Assembly (NCBI GenBank): GCA_902780235.1
Contig: CACZEL010000008.1
Span: forward strand, 62,001-126,000
DNA: 64,000 bases
Source: an uncultured Bacteroidales bacterium
Lineage (GTDB): Bacteria > Bacteroidota > Bacteroidia > Bacteroidales > Paludibacteraceae
Reading direction: 5' to 3'
The position numbers and the translations under genes are program-made. Below, piece after piece: positions 1-9,534 of this stretch. The notes beneath the pieces were generated by a model, which was not told where the DNA came from, did not search any database, and saw only the letters and a list, made by a program, of their open reading frames with translations. How positions within the stretch are numbered: position 1 is the first letter of the stretch; each line of letters starts with the position of its first letter.

Positions 1-100
1 CAAGCTTCGCAGTCAAGCCATCATCGCCAATAGGTATGATACTTGTTTGGATGATGTGAAGGAGAAGGTTTATACGAGGGATATTTTTAGACGCGATTAG
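1..100 (+). CDS. 3' end of an unidentified gene (partial)
   Basis: An open frame runs in from the left edge and stops at TAG (98-100), giving about 32 residues ending in IFRRD. The next gene starts on the following base, and the downstream cluster is all polysaccharide biosynthesis, so this is probably another gene of that cluster. Too little is present to assign a family. Confidence 0.5.
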   Translation, partial: KLRSQAIIANRYDTCLDDVKEKVYTRDIFRRD

Positions 101-1465
101 TTGATCGTTTTGGCAGAGAAAGTCGAACATATTGGTAAGCGGGAGATTATTTGGAGTTATGCCGGGACAGCGTTTATGATAGGCGCCGGTGTTATTCTGC
201 TTCCTTTTATCCTGCATAAGATGCCGCAAGAGACCGTGGGAATCTGGAATATTTTCCAGACGATCACGGCACTTGTGTTGTTGTTGGACTTCGGTTTTCG
301 GCCTACTTTTGCCAGAAATATCAGTTATATCTTCTCCGGTGTCAAGACGCTGCAACGCGATGGGGTCGCCCATACGACGAGTGAGGCGGCTGTCGATTAC
401 AGTTTGTTGAAAGGCACTTTGCTGGCGATGAAGCGATTCTACCGCTGGATGGCGTTGGCTGTGTTTGCGCTCTTGGCAACAGCCGGAACGGCGTATTTCT
501 ACTATATCTTGCAGAAATACTCGGGTGACCGACAGGATGCATTGATTGCATGGATCTTGCTGATCGCCATTAACTGCTACAACTTATACACTTTCTACTA
601 TGAAGCTTTGCTAACCGGCAAAGGCTATGTCACGCGCGCACAGCAGATTAACATGTTAGGTCAAGCCGTTTATCTGGCTTTGGCTATCGGGTTGATCTAT
701 GCCGGTTTCGGTCTGACAGCTATCGTAGCCTCCCAGTTGATCTCAACGGTGATCCGCCGAATACTGACCTACCGTGTGTTCTTTACACCGGAACTGAAAG
801 CGAATATCGAATCGGTGGAACCGCAAGAGCCTAAAGCGATTTTATCTGCCATCTCGCCGAATGCGGTGAAGATCGGTTTGACGCAGTTAGGCGGTTTTAT
901 GGTGAATAAATCGGCTATATTGATCGGTTCGGCTTTTCTGACCCTGGAGCAAGTGGCTTGTTATGGTATCACCATACAGGTAATGGATATTTTAGCCCGT
1001 TGCGCGACCGTGTTCTATCAGTCGTACCTGCCTAAGTTGGCACAATGCCGTGCAGAGAACGACCTGAATGGACTCAAGCGGTACTATATCCTATGTACGG
1101 GAAGTCTGCTTGCGGTGTATGCAGTAGGCGGTGTGGCATGGATTTTTCTGGGCAACTGGGCATTGGATCTCATTCAGAGTCAAACCCATTTTGTGCCGGC
1201 AGCGATGCTGATGGTGATGTTACTCATTAGTACGCTGGAACACAACCATGCCGTTTCAGCAGGCTTTATCATGGCGGATAACAAGATACCGTTCTTCATT
1301 CCGTCGCTCGTCAGCGGAGCTGCCACAGTAGCATTACTTTGGCTGTTTTTAAGCCCGCTGCATATGGGAATCTGGGGATTGATCCTCGCGCCGGGTATAG
1401 CACAACTGGCGTACCAGAACTGGAAATGGCCAAGTGTAGTGATTAAAGAACTATGGGGAAAATAA
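101..1465 (+). CDS. Polysaccharide flippase (Wzx/MATE-like)
   Basis: The 454-residue protein is almost entirely hydrophobic, with about 12-14 predicted membrane segments, the length and pattern of lipid-linked oligosaccharide flippases of the MOP/MATE superfamily. It would move undecaprenyl-linked repeat units across the inner membrane. It begins with TTG immediately after the preceding stop codon, which suggests translational coupling; a TTG at 110 and an ATG at 176 are alternatives. The EpsG-type polymerase and glycosyltransferases that follow support a Wzx-type role. Family assignment rests on topology and context; the transported glycan is unknown. Confidence 0.8.
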   Translation: MIVLAEKVEHIGKREIIWSYAGTAFMIGAGVILLPFILHKMPQETVGIWNIFQTITALVLLLDFGFRPTFARNISYIFSGVKTLQRDGVAHTTSEAAVDYSLLKGTLLAMKRFYRWMALAVFALLATAGTAYFYYILQKYSGDRQDALIAWILLIAINCYNLYTFYYEALLTGKGYVTRAQQINMLGQAVYLALAIGLIYAGFGLTAIVASQLISTVIRRILTYRVFFTPELKANIESVEPQEPKAILSAISPNAVKIGLTQLGGFMVNKSAILIGSAFLTLEQVACYGITIQVMDILARCATVFYQSYLPKLAQCRAENDLNGLKRYYILCTGSLLAVYAVGGVAWIFLGNWALDLIQSQTHFVPAAMLMVMLLISTLEHNHAVSAGFIMADNKIPFFIPSLVSGAATVALLWLFLSPLHMGIWGLILAPGIAQLAYQNWKWPSVVIKELWGK

Positions 1466-1466
1466 A

Positions 1467-2678
1467 ATGCTGCCATATATTCTTTACATATTGATGACAT
1501 TGATCCTGTCTATCTGGTATGACGGAAAAGCAGAAACACGCGGTAAAAAAGTGTGGTATATCATTACATGCCTTTTCCTTATCATGCTTGCAGGCCTACG
1601 AAACGGTGTTGGAGGAGACACACAAGCATATATGGATTATTTCGAATATGTACCCTATATGCAACAGGAATATAGATCATATATCCTTGATAATTTCCAA
1701 ATACGCAGTTATATGCCTTCATGGTCTATATTGAACATACTTTGCAAACGTTGGTTTGACTCGTTTTATGCCGTCCAACTTATTGAAGCATTACTCGTTA
1801 ACACTTGTATATTCTACTTATTCAAACAATACACCTCGCGTATTTTCATGTGCGCACTCCTTTTCGGCATTAGCGGATATTTCTTTATTTTCAATACCGA
1901 AGTTATGCGCGAAGCATTTGCAGTCGCATTAACAGGTATCGGTATGTATCAATATATGCGAGGCAACAAGACCGTTTTTTATGTGCTGATCCTGATTGGG
2001 CTTACGTTCCACATATCCGCATTGATAGCTTTGCTTTTCCCCATAACTCGGTTGAAAAAAATCTCGTTGAACACATGTCTGATAGCTTTCGGCTTGTCTT
2101 TTGTTCTTTGGATTGGCAATAATCTGATCATGAACATTTTTATGGAGCATGTTTTCGGGACAATGGCCGTTTCCCAAAAATTGCTTCATTATGGTGACAT
2201 GCAAAATAACCTTTTCGGTTTTTTAGAGTCTGCTTTACGCTATCTTGTCTCGCTGACCGGAATCTTCTATTTTGCGCAATTCAGTCCGGAAAGAACAGAT
2301 AAAATGCGGTCTGATTATGCTCAATATGTAGGTTTTTATCTGTTATTGGCCATCGTCATCTGTGCCATACCCGGTTTTTATCGTCTTCTGAATTATACAG
2401 CCATTATGACTATCATATTAGTGGCAGATTTCATAGGATCATGGAAATCACAATTGACGAATATGGCATTTTCAAAGACAATCATTTTACTTATCTTTTT
2501 CTTTTATATTGGTAAGTATTACTATCGAATATGGCCTGACGCCGAAAGACATCACTATGAGTTTTTTGTTCCCTATACGTCCATTATGGATGAAAATCCC
2601 GATATTGATTACCGTTACTACATGTGGTCAAGCGCTGTCATGCATGAATCCACGGAAAAAAATTCAAGAAGTTACTAA
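1467..2678 (+). CDS. EpsG-family polysaccharide polymerase (Wzy-like)
   Basis: A 403-residue polytopic protein with about 10 hydrophobic segments. Near residue 47 it carries RNGVGGDTQAY, the R-x-G-V-G-x-D-T-x-x-Y signature of EpsG-family proteins, which polymerise exopolysaccharide or O-antigen repeat units in the inner membrane. A hydrophilic C-terminal tail rich in Tyr, His and Glu follows the last membrane segment. The gene starts 1 nt after the flippase and its stop overlaps the next start codon by one base. Base composition is clearly more AT-rich than gltX/recQ downstream, as is usual for exchangeable capsule genes. Confidence 0.85.
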   Translation: MLPYILYILMTLILSIWYDGKAETRGKKVWYIITCLFLIMLAGLRNGVGGDTQAYMDYFEYVPYMQQEYRSYILDNFQIRSYMPSWSILNILCKRWFDSFYAVQLIEALLVNTCIFYLFKQYTSRIFMCALLFGISGYFFIFNTEVMREAFAVALTGIGMYQYMRGNKTVFYVLILIGLTFHISALIALLFPITRLKKISLNTCLIAFGLSFVLWIGNNLIMNIFMEHVFGTMAVSQKLLHYGDMQNNLFGFLESALRYLVSLTGIFYFAQFSPERTDKMRSDYAQYVGFYLLLAIVICAIPGFYRLLNYTAIMTIILVADFIGSWKSQLTNMAFSKTIILLIFFFYIGKYYYRIWPDAERHHYEFFVPYTSIMDENPDIDYRYYMWSSAVMHESTEKNSRSY

Positions 2679-3577
2679 TGAAATTATTTTGTGTCATTGT
2701 TACATATAATGGTTTACGATGGATTGACAAATGTCTATCCAGTTTGACAAGCTCCACCGTGCCTATTTACTCTATCATTGTAGATAATGGTTCTACTGAT
2801 GGAACAAAAGAATACATAGCACAGCATCATAAAGACGCTCTTTTGCTCTGTCAGGAAAAAAACTTAGGATTCGGTCAAGCGAATAATATCGGTATTCGCT
2901 ATGCATTGGAACATGATGCAACGCATGTCTTACTGTTGAATCAAGACGCATGGATTGCTCCGGATATGATAGAGAAGATGATGCCGTATATAGACGAAGA
3001 TAGTCTTGTCAGTCCTATTCACATGACAGGAGAGGGCGATCGGTTGGATCGAAATTTCTGCAAAAACGCATTGATTAAGTCACCTGAATTGGAACGACTA
3101 CAGAGTAATTGGGCCGTTGGTGTAACCGATCGTTATTATACAAACGAGATCAATGCAGCTTGTTGGTTGCTTCCTCGAAAGATTTTAGAAGGAATAGGTG
3201 GTTTCAATCCATTATTCTTCCATTATGCAGAAGATATTGATTATCTACAGCGTTTACATTATCATCAGAAAGGGGTATATTTTGTTCCTGATGCGCGTGT
3301 TTATCATGATCGCGCCAATGTACCGGACAAAGTTCCCAACGCGCAGTTGATATATCAGCAATTGATATTGCGTGCCGTAGATATACGTCGTTCAAGGTTC
3401 GGATGTCTGATGCTCAGATGGCGATATGCCATAGGGGTTTTCCATACTGCATTTACAGCACATAGATGGAAGGATATTGTTTATTACTTCCATGCATTGG
3501 CAAGATACCACACGATGCATCGATCTATTCGAGACAACAGATACACACTTAAAACAATAGGTCGCCATTGGCTATGA
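2678..3577 (+). CDS. Glycosyltransferase family 2
   Basis: The N-terminus (CVIVTYNG, then IIVDNGSTDGT near residue 35) is the GT-A nucleotide-sugar binding fold of family 2. LLLNQDAWI near residue 88 provides the acidic metal-binding segment, and FFHYAEDIDYLQRL near residue 183 resembles the (E)D-x-D-x-x-R catalytic region of rhamnosyltransferase-like family 2 enzymes. At 299 residues it has normal length. It would add one sugar to the lipid-linked repeat unit on the cytoplasmic face. It overlaps the polymerase by 1 nt and the next gene by 4 nt. Donor and acceptor cannot be read from sequence. Confidence 0.88.
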   Translation: MKLFCVIVTYNGLRWIDKCLSSLTSSTVPIYSIIVDNGSTDGTKEYIAQHHKDALLLCQEKNLGFGQANNIGIRYALEHDATHVLLLNQDAWIAPDMIEKMMPYIDEDSLVSPIHMTGEGDRLDRNFCKNALIKSPELERLQSNWAVGVTDRYYTNEINAACWLLPRKILEGIGGFNPLFFHYAEDIDYLQRLHYHQKGVYFVPDARVYHDRANVPDKVPNAQLIYQQLILRAVDIRRSRFGCLMLRWRYAIGVFHTAFTAHRWKDIVYYFHALARYHTMHRSIRDNRYTLKTIGRHWL

Positions 3578-4713
3578 GTATGAAAATACATATTTTAACA
3601 GCTTGTTTCTATCCGGAATTACATCCAAGAGCTTTCCGTGCATTTGAATTGGCGCGGGAATTTGTGCGCCAAGGAGATGAAGTGCATGTTTCCGTACTGA
3701 CCAAAGTAGAGGGAGTAGATTATCATGCTATGCAGCAGGAATATGGTTTTCATATTCATATCATAGAACTATACACACGTCAATTAGGTCAAACAGCCCA
3801 GACCGGATTATCCTTAACATCCGTTAATCCGGTCAAACAGAAGTTTTATGCTATATACCGATGGTTATTAGAATATCTGTTGGCAGGTAACTTATTCCGC
3901 TACGCACCTAAAATTGCAAAGCACTTGACGATTGCTCAGGATACTGATTTATTCATATCGCTTTCTACCCCATTCATGGATATCTACGCAGGTGCATTGT
4001 ATCGCCAAAAGCATCATTTACCCAACACGCTTTTTATTGCTGATAGCGGTGATCCTTTCTCCGGTAGTCAGCAGACGAAACGGGCTATTTATATGCGATG
4101 GTTGGAGAAATGGGTGTATCGGTTCTATGATTTCCTTACGATACCGACCGAAGGCGCTATTCCGGCATATAATAAAGTGATAGAGAGGGAGAAAATTCGT
4201 ATTATCCCGCAGGGTTTTGATTTTAGAGCTACACCTATTCAAGAATATAAAAAGAATGCTGTCCCGACATTTGCTTACGCGGGTGTGTTCTATAAAGATA
4301 TACGTAATCCGGAATTTCTTTTGCACTATTTGGCTGAGCAAAGAACGGATTTTAGGTTTTATATTTACCTGCGGCATCAGGATGCTGTGACAGAGACCAT
4401 TCTCAATCGCTACAGACCCGTTTTATCGGAACGACTGATTGTAAAATATGGTATCGAACGCAAGCAATTGATCAGCGAACTAAGCACATACGATTTTCTG
4501 GTCAATGTAGGGAATAATAATAGCACCCAACTACCATCCAAACTGATAGACTATGGTATATCCCGACGTCCGGTATTTCATTGTACAGCCAATCATTTTG
4601 ACAAAAAGATGTGGGAAGAGTTTATACAGGGCGATTTCCACCATGCGCAAGAAATCGATATTGCTCCGTATGCCATAGAAGCCATCGTTAAACAACTAAA
4701 AGCTCTTAGATGA
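3574..4713 (+). CDS. Glycosyltransferase, family 4-like (GT-B)
   Basis: About 379 residues. The N-terminus (ACFYPELHPRAFRAFELARE, then GDEVHV) is the acceptor domain of GT-B enzymes, and the C-terminal part (LPSKLIDYGISRRPVF near residue 330) matches the donor-binding region of family 4, where a Lys/Glu pair holds the nucleotide sugar. The ATG at 3574 overlaps the previous stop as ATGA and is preferred over an upstream TTG at 3568; an ATG at 3580 is also possible. It belongs to the polysaccharide operon; linkage and sugar are unknown. Confidence 0.82.
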   Translation: MSMKIHILTACFYPELHPRAFRAFELAREFVRQGDEVHVSVLTKVEGVDYHAMQQEYGFHIHIIELYTRQLGQTAQTGLSLTSVNPVKQKFYAIYRWLLEYLLAGNLFRYAPKIAKHLTIAQDTDLFISLSTPFMDIYAGALYRQKHHLPNTLFIADSGDPFSGSQQTKRAIYMRWLEKWVYRFYDFLTIPTEGAIPAYNKVIEREKIRIIPQGFDFRATPIQEYKKNAVPTFAYAGVFYKDIRNPEFLLHYLAEQRTDFRFYIYLRHQDAVTETILNRYRPVLSERLIVKYGIERKQLISELSTYDFLVNVGNNNSTQLPSKLIDYGISRRPVFHCTANHFDKKMWEEFIQGDFHHAQEIDIAPYAIEAIVKQLKALR

Positions 4714-5444
4714 AAAAGATTCTGATTATATGCGTTACCTTCCATTCAGACAAGGAACTCCAAGCATTCTTGGAGTCTGTTCATCGCGCTGCTGAACGTG
4801 TAAAGGGTCAAATGATGGTGGATATTCAAGTTGCAGATAATGGAAAAGCAAACTTAGGTTATCTGGGCGGCGCACTACCAATATATAACCAGTATGCACA
4901 AGATTACGACTATGTCTCTATCTCTAATGTAGATCTACTACTGGGACCGGATTTCTTTGAGCAGTTATTACAAATCGATACAAAAGGTATAGGATGGATA
5001 GCGCCGGATATCTATACAGACAAGATAGATCGTCACGAAAATCCTTATATGCTCACCCGTCCAACTAAATACAATTTCTTGATTTGGAATATTATTTATA
5101 GTAGTACGTGGATTTATCGGATGTACCATTCGCTATACCTCTTAAAGAACAAACAATCAAAGGTATATCCTGCTTGCAACATATATGCCGGGCACGGTTC
5201 GTTTATGCTGTTTACTAAATCATTTGTACAAAAGTATTCAGAGTTGCATTACCCTACTTTTATGTATGGAGAAGAGATTTATATGGCAGAATTAGTGCGC
5301 AAAGCAAAATTGAAAGTATTATACTACCCGACCATGCATATTGCTAACACCGGCAACATCAGCACAGGTGTAATTAACCAAGCCCGGAAATCCCGATGGA
5401 GCAAGGAAAGCCTGCAGGCCATATATACACAGTTTTTTGAATAA
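4710..5444 (+). CDS. Glycosyltransferase family 2-like protein
   Basis: The start KKILIICVTFHSDKELQAFL and the segment IQVADNGKANLGYLGGA resemble family 2 enzymes, but the usual VDNGSTD block is shortened to VADNGKAN. ISNVDLLLGPDFF near residue 72 likely supplies the metal-binding Asp, and FMYGEEIYMAELVRKAKL near residue 185 the catalytic-base region. With 244 residues it is short for the family but not broken. It overlaps its neighbours by 4 nt and 1 nt, so translation is probably coupled through the operon. Confidence 0.75.
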   Translation: MKKILIICVTFHSDKELQAFLESVHRAAERVKGQMMVDIQVADNGKANLGYLGGALPIYNQYAQDYDYVSISNVDLLLGPDFFEQLLQIDTKGIGWIAPDIYTDKIDRHENPYMLTRPTKYNFLIWNIIYSSTWIYRMYHSLYLLKNKQSKVYPACNIYAGHGSFMLFTKSFVQKYSELHYPTFMYGEEIYMAELVRKAKLKVLYYPTMHIANTGNISTGVINQARKSRWSKESLQAIYTQFFE

Positions 5445-6211
5445 TGAATTTGGTCTCAATCATAATGCCCACATACAACTGCGGTCGGTTCATTGCCAAA
5501 TCGATCGACAGTGTCCTCGCTCAAACCTATACGGCTTGGGAATTGCTCATCGTGGACGATTGTTCGACGGACAACACTGCCGAGATTGTTGCGGCGTACA
5601 ATGATCCGCGTATCCATTACCTGCGCAATGAGCAAAATTTGGGAGCTGCTCTTACTCGCAATAGAGCGCTTCGAGAGGCGAAAGGCAGATATATTGCCTT
5701 TCTGGATTCAGACGACCTCTGGCTGCCGGAAAAATTAAAGAAGCAGATCGACTTCATGGAGCAAAACGGCTATGCTTTTACCTACCACGAATATACGGAA
5801 ATTGACGAAGAGTCCAAGCCGCTTGGTGTGTATGTAAGCGGCAAAATGCATGTACGACCATTCGATATGTATTGCTGCTGTTGGCCGGGATGTCTTAGTG
5901 TGATGTATGACGCGAATATTGTCGAGTTGGTTCAAATACCGGACATTCGCAAGAACAACGACTCGGCAATGTGGTTACAAGCCATAAAAAAAGCCGATTG
6001 TTACTTGCTGCCGGAAAACTTAGCACAATACAGACGTCGCACAGGTTCTATTACTCCTACATCCGTATGGAAGAAAATTGGATGGCATTACATCCTTTTC
6101 CGTCAAGGAGCAGGAATGAACCCAATTGCTGCTACATTTTGGATGGGAATGAATATCATTGGTAATAGTTATAAGAAATTCAAATACGTAAAACGATATG
6201 AAACGATTTAA
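5444..6211 (+). CDS. Glycosyltransferase family 2
   Basis: A textbook family 2 N-terminus: VSIIMPTYNCGRFIAKSIDS, then LLIVDDCSTDNT and AFLDSDDLW near residue 86 (DxD metal site). A WLQAIKKADCYLLPE segment follows, and the C-terminal third is short. At 255 residues it is a single catalytic domain without membrane anchor. The first half is more GC-rich than the preceding glycosyltransferases, hinting at a different history. It is linked upstream by a TAATG overlap and its last 14 nt overlap the aminotransferase start. Confidence 0.9.
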   Translation: MNLVSIIMPTYNCGRFIAKSIDSVLAQTYTAWELLIVDDCSTDNTAEIVAAYNDPRIHYLRNEQNLGAALTRNRALREAKGRYIAFLDSDDLWLPEKLKKQIDFMEQNGYAFTYHEYTEIDEESKPLGVYVSGKMHVRPFDMYCCCWPGCLSVMYDANIVELVQIPDIRKNNDSAMWLQAIKKADCYLLPENLAQYRRRTGSITPTSVWKKIGWHYILFRQGAGMNPIAATFWMGMNIIGNSYKKFKYVKRYETI

Positions 6212-7403
6212 TATCCCTTTCTCACCGCCCGACATGACGGAGGCGGAAGTGAATGAAGTACGGGAAGCGGTGCTCTCCGGATGGATCACCACCGGTCCGC
6301 GTACCAAAGAGTTGGAGCGACAAATTGCGTCGTATGTAGGCGTGGAGCGTGCCGTGTGTCTTAACTCGGCGACAGCTTGTTTGGAAATGGCCTTGCGCTT
6401 ATTGGGTATCGGCGAAGGAGACGAAGTGATCGTTCCGGCTTATACCTATACGGCTTCGGCATCGGTAGTGGCGCATGTAGGCGCAAAGATCGTGTTTATC
6501 GACTGCCAACGCGATAGTCTCGAGATGGACTATGAGGCGGTAGAGGCTGCGATCAATGAACGCACCAAAGCCATCATTCCGGTGGATCTTGCCGGTATTC
6601 CATGCGACTATATGCGGATCTTCGAGATCGTCAAACGCCATCAATCAACCTTCAAGCCATCCAATGACCTTCAAGCAAAAATCGGTCGTATCGCTATCTG
6701 TGCCGATGCCGCACATGCTTTCGGTGCTTCGTGGAAAGGGAAGATGGTGGGCAGCATAGCCGATTTTACTTCCTTCTCTTTCCATGCCGTAAAGAACTTC
6801 ACCACAGCGGAAGGCGGTGCTTTGACGTGGAATATTGAAGGGGTGGACAATGAAGCACTTTATCACCAAGTACAACTCTACTCGCTCCATGGGCAGTCCA
6901 AAGATGCCCTTGCCAAAACGCAACTCGGCGCATGGGAATACGACATCGTTGGCGCATGGTATAAATGCAACATGACCGATATTGCAGCGGCTTTGGGATT
7001 GGTACAGATGAAGCGTTACCCTGCTCTCTTGGCGCGCAGACGCGAGATTATCGCACGCTATGATGCAGCCTTCAAACCCTTGGGTGTGGAGGTACTCAAG
7101 CATTATACCGACGATTACACCTCTACCGGGCACCTCTATCTCACGCGTATTCCGGGCGCAGATTTGGAAAAGCGTCAGGACATCATCGTCAAAATGGCGG
7201 AACGCGGCATTGCAACGAATGTGCATTATAAACCGCTACCGATGATGACAGCGTATAAAGCCTTGGGCTTTGACATCAAAGACTATCCTAATGCCTACGC
7301 GCATTTCGTGAACGAAATCACACTCCCGTTACACACGCGTTTGACAGACGAGGAGATCGACTATATCATCGAACAATACACCGATATTTTGAAGAATAGA
7401 TGA
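6198..7403 (+). CDS. DegT/DnrJ/EryC1/StrS-family sugar aminotransferase
   Basis: This PLP enzyme transaminates a nucleotide-linked keto-sugar to an amino sugar. The Schiff-base lysine is Lys199 in FHAVKNFTTAEGG, with the cofactor-binding Asp170 in ICADAAHAFGA and the N-terminal FSPPDMTEAE / GWITTGPRTKELE segments typical of the family. Its 401 residues match PglE-like enzymes. A PglC-type transferase directly follows with a 4-nt overlap, so the product is plausibly the first, amino-bearing sugar loaded onto undecaprenyl phosphate. The partner dehydratase is not in the window. Confidence 0.92.
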   Translation: MKRFNIPFSPPDMTEAEVNEVREAVLSGWITTGPRTKELERQIASYVGVERAVCLNSATACLEMALRLLGIGEGDEVIVPAYTYTASASVVAHVGAKIVFIDCQRDSLEMDYEAVEAAINERTKAIIPVDLAGIPCDYMRIFEIVKRHQSTFKPSNDLQAKIGRIAICADAAHAFGASWKGKMVGSIADFTSFSFHAVKNFTTAEGGALTWNIEGVDNEALYHQVQLYSLHGQSKDALAKTQLGAWEYDIVGAWYKCNMTDIAAALGLVQMKRYPALLARRREIIARYDAAFKPLGVEVLKHYTDDYTSTGHLYLTRIPGADLEKRQDIIVKMAERGIATNVHYKPLPMMTAYKALGFDIKDYPNAYAHFVNEITLPLHTRLTDEEIDYIIEQYTDILKNR

Positions 7404-7987
7404 TACGTTTATGTGATATAGTCTTCAGTTTTTTCGGGCTATTGTTCCTCTGTCCGCTGTTTGTGATCGTGGGCCTATGGATCATACTCGATGACCCGGG
7501 ACCAATCTTTTATCGCCAACAACGGGTAGGCCGCAATAACAAAGACTTCGGTTTGCTCAAATTCCGCTCTATGCGGGTCGGAGCCGATAAGATGAGTCTG
7601 ATCACGATTGGTGACCGTGACCCTCGCGTCACGCGCGCGGGATATTACATAAGGAAGTACAAACTCGATGAACTTCCGCAGTTATGGAACGTTCTGGTCG
7701 GCGATATGTCTTTAGTGGGTCCGCGTCCGGAGGTTCGCCGCTATGTGGACACCTACACCGATGAGCAACGGAAAGTGCTCTCCGTGCGACCGGGTATCAC
7801 CGATTATGCGTCCATCGAGTATATCGACGAGAACACCCTTTTGGCGAAGTCTGATGATCCGGATAAGACCTACATCGAACAGATCATTCCGGCTAAGATA
7901 GCCCTGAACATGAAATGGATCAATCATCAAACACTTGGTGAGTATTTGAAAATCATATTCCTAACATTTGCAAAAATAATACGATAA
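7400..7987 (+). CDS. Polyprenyl-phosphate phosphosugar transferase (PglC-like)
   Basis: A minimal 195-residue initiating transferase: one N-terminal re-entrant membrane helix (residues about 5-30), then [20 protein letters not shown], the catalytic Asp-Glu pair in [12 protein letters not shown] and [15 protein letters not shown]. It transfers a phosphosugar from UDP-sugar to undecaprenyl phosphate, starting repeat-unit synthesis. Being only the catalytic core, it is like PglC rather than the larger WcaJ/WbaP. It is last in the cluster; gltX follows after 4 nt with no visible terminator or promoter. Confidence 0.92.
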   Translation: MIRLCDIVFSFFGLLFLCPLFVIVGLWIILDDPGPIFYRQQRVGRNNKDFGLLKFRSMRVGADKMSLITIGDRDPRVTRAGYYIRKYKLDELPQLWNVLVGDMSLVGPRPEVRRYVDTYTDEQRKVLSVRPGITDYASIEYIDENTLLAKSDDPDKTYIEQIIPAKIALNMKWINHQTLGEYLKIIFLTFAKIIR

Positions 7988-7991
7988 ATAT

Positions 7992-9530
7992 ATGGAAAGA
8001 AGAGTAAGAGTTCGTTTTGCGCCAAGTCCTACCGGCGCACTTCACATTGGCGGTGTTCGTACCGCTTTGTACAACTATCTTTTTGCCCGTCAACACGGCG
8101 GTGACATGCTGCTCCGTATCGAGGATACGGACAGTACTCGCTTTGTGCCGGGTGCAGAAGAATATATCCTTGAGGCTTTAGAATGGCTGGGTATCGGCAT
8201 TGATGAAGGTCTTCGCATGAACAATGGTAAGATCGAAGCCGTTGGTGAGCATGGTCCATACAGACAAAGCGAGCGTCGTGAGATATACCATCAGTATGTC
8301 AAACAGTTGCTCGATTCGGGCCACGCGTATATCGCTTTTGATACGCCCGAAGAACTCGAAGCCAAACGTGCGGAGATCCCTAATTTCCAATACGATGCCC
8401 GTACGCGCTTAGCAATGCGTAACTCGCTCACGATGCCGGAAGAGGAAGTAAAGGCACTCATCGATGGCGGTGAGAAATACGTCGTTCGCTTCAAAGTAGA
8501 ACCCAACGAGGATGTGCATGTACATGATTTGATTCGTGGCGAAGTGGTCATCAATAGCAATATCCTCGATGACAAAGTGCTGTACAAGTCGGCGGATGAC
8601 CTGCCTACTTACCACCTTGCAAACATCGTGGATGATCATCTGATGGAGATCAGTCATGTGATCCGTGGTGAGGAATGGTTGCCTTCTGCCCCACTCCACG
8701 TGTTGCTCTACCGTGCCTTCGGTTGGTCGGACACCATGCCGCAATTTGCCCATCTCCCGTTGTTGCTCAAGCCCGACGGAAACGGCAAACTAAGCAAGCG
8801 TGACGGGGATCGTCTAGGATTCCCCGTCTTCCCGCTCGAGTTCCACAACCAGAAAGATGGTAGCGTGTCAAGCGGATACCGTGAAAGCGGATACCTGCCG
8901 GAAGCAGTCATCAATTTCCTGGCATTATTAGGTTGGCACGGAACAGGCGATCAGGAGATGTACACGATGGACGAACTCATCAAAGAGTTCTCGCTCGACC
9001 GTGTGTCCAAATCAGGAGCCAAGTTTGACTACGAAAAAGGCAAATGGTTCAATCATCAATACCTCCAACTGCGCAGCAATAAGGAATTGGCACAAATGTT
9101 CCTGCCTACCCTCGCAGCCAACGGCATCGAGAATCCGGATATGCAGATGGTAGCGACGGTGATTGGTCTCACGAAAGACCGTGTGAACTTCGTTCCGGAA
9201 CTGTGGGAACAAACGAATTTCTTCTTTGTAGCACCGACGGAGTATGACGAGAAATCGCTTAAGAAACGTTGGAAAGAAGATTCGCCCAAACACATGACCG
9301 AGTTACTCGAAGTGCTTGAAAGTGCGCCTTCATGGGATGCAGAGACCTTGGATGGTATCGTTATGCCTTGGATTGAAGCACATGAATACGGTGTCGGCAT
9401 CGTCATGAACGCCTTCCGTATCTGTCTTGTCGGAGCAGCTCGTGGTCCGCATATCTGGGCAATCACCGACGTTCTCGGCAAAGACGAAACGCTCCGCCGC
9501 GTTCGCACAGCATTAACCAAGCTTGGTTAA
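7992..9530 (+). CDS. gltX: Glutamyl-tRNA synthetase
   Basis: A class I synthetase charging tRNA-Glu. The signature [13 protein letters not shown] lies at residues 9-21 and the [11 protein letters not shown]-binding loop sits mid-protein; the C-terminal half is the anticodon-binding domain. The 512 residues match full-length bacterial GltX. It starts with ATG 4 nt after the phosphosugar transferase, so it may be partly transcribed from the capsule cluster; no separate promoter is evident in the gap. Essential housekeeping gene with normal motifs. Confidence 0.98.
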   Translation: MERRVRVRFAPSPTGALHIGGVRTALYNYLFARQHGGDMLLRIEDTDSTRFVPGAEEYILEALEWLGIGIDEGLRMNNGKIEAVGEHGPYRQSERREIYHQYVKQLLDSGHAYIAFDTPEELEAKRAEIPNFQYDARTRLAMRNSLTMPEEEVKALIDGGEKYVVRFKVEPNEDVHVHDLIRGEVVINSNILDDKVLYKSADDLPTYHLANIVDDHLMEISHVIRGEEWLPSAPLHVLLYRAFGWSDTMPQFAHLPLLLKPDGNGKLSKRDGDRLGFPVFPLEFHNQKDGSVSSGYRESGYLPEAVINFLALLGWHGTGDQEMYTMDELIKEFSLDRVSKSGAKFDYEKGKWFNHQYLQLRSNKELAQMFLPTLAANGIENPDMQMVATVIGLTKDRVNFVPELWEQTNFFFVAPTEYDEKSLKKRWKEDSPKHMTELLEVLESAPSWDAETLDGIVMPWIEAHEYGVGIVMNAFRICLVGAARGPHIWAITDVLGKDETLRRVRTALTKLG

Positions 9531-9534
9531 TACA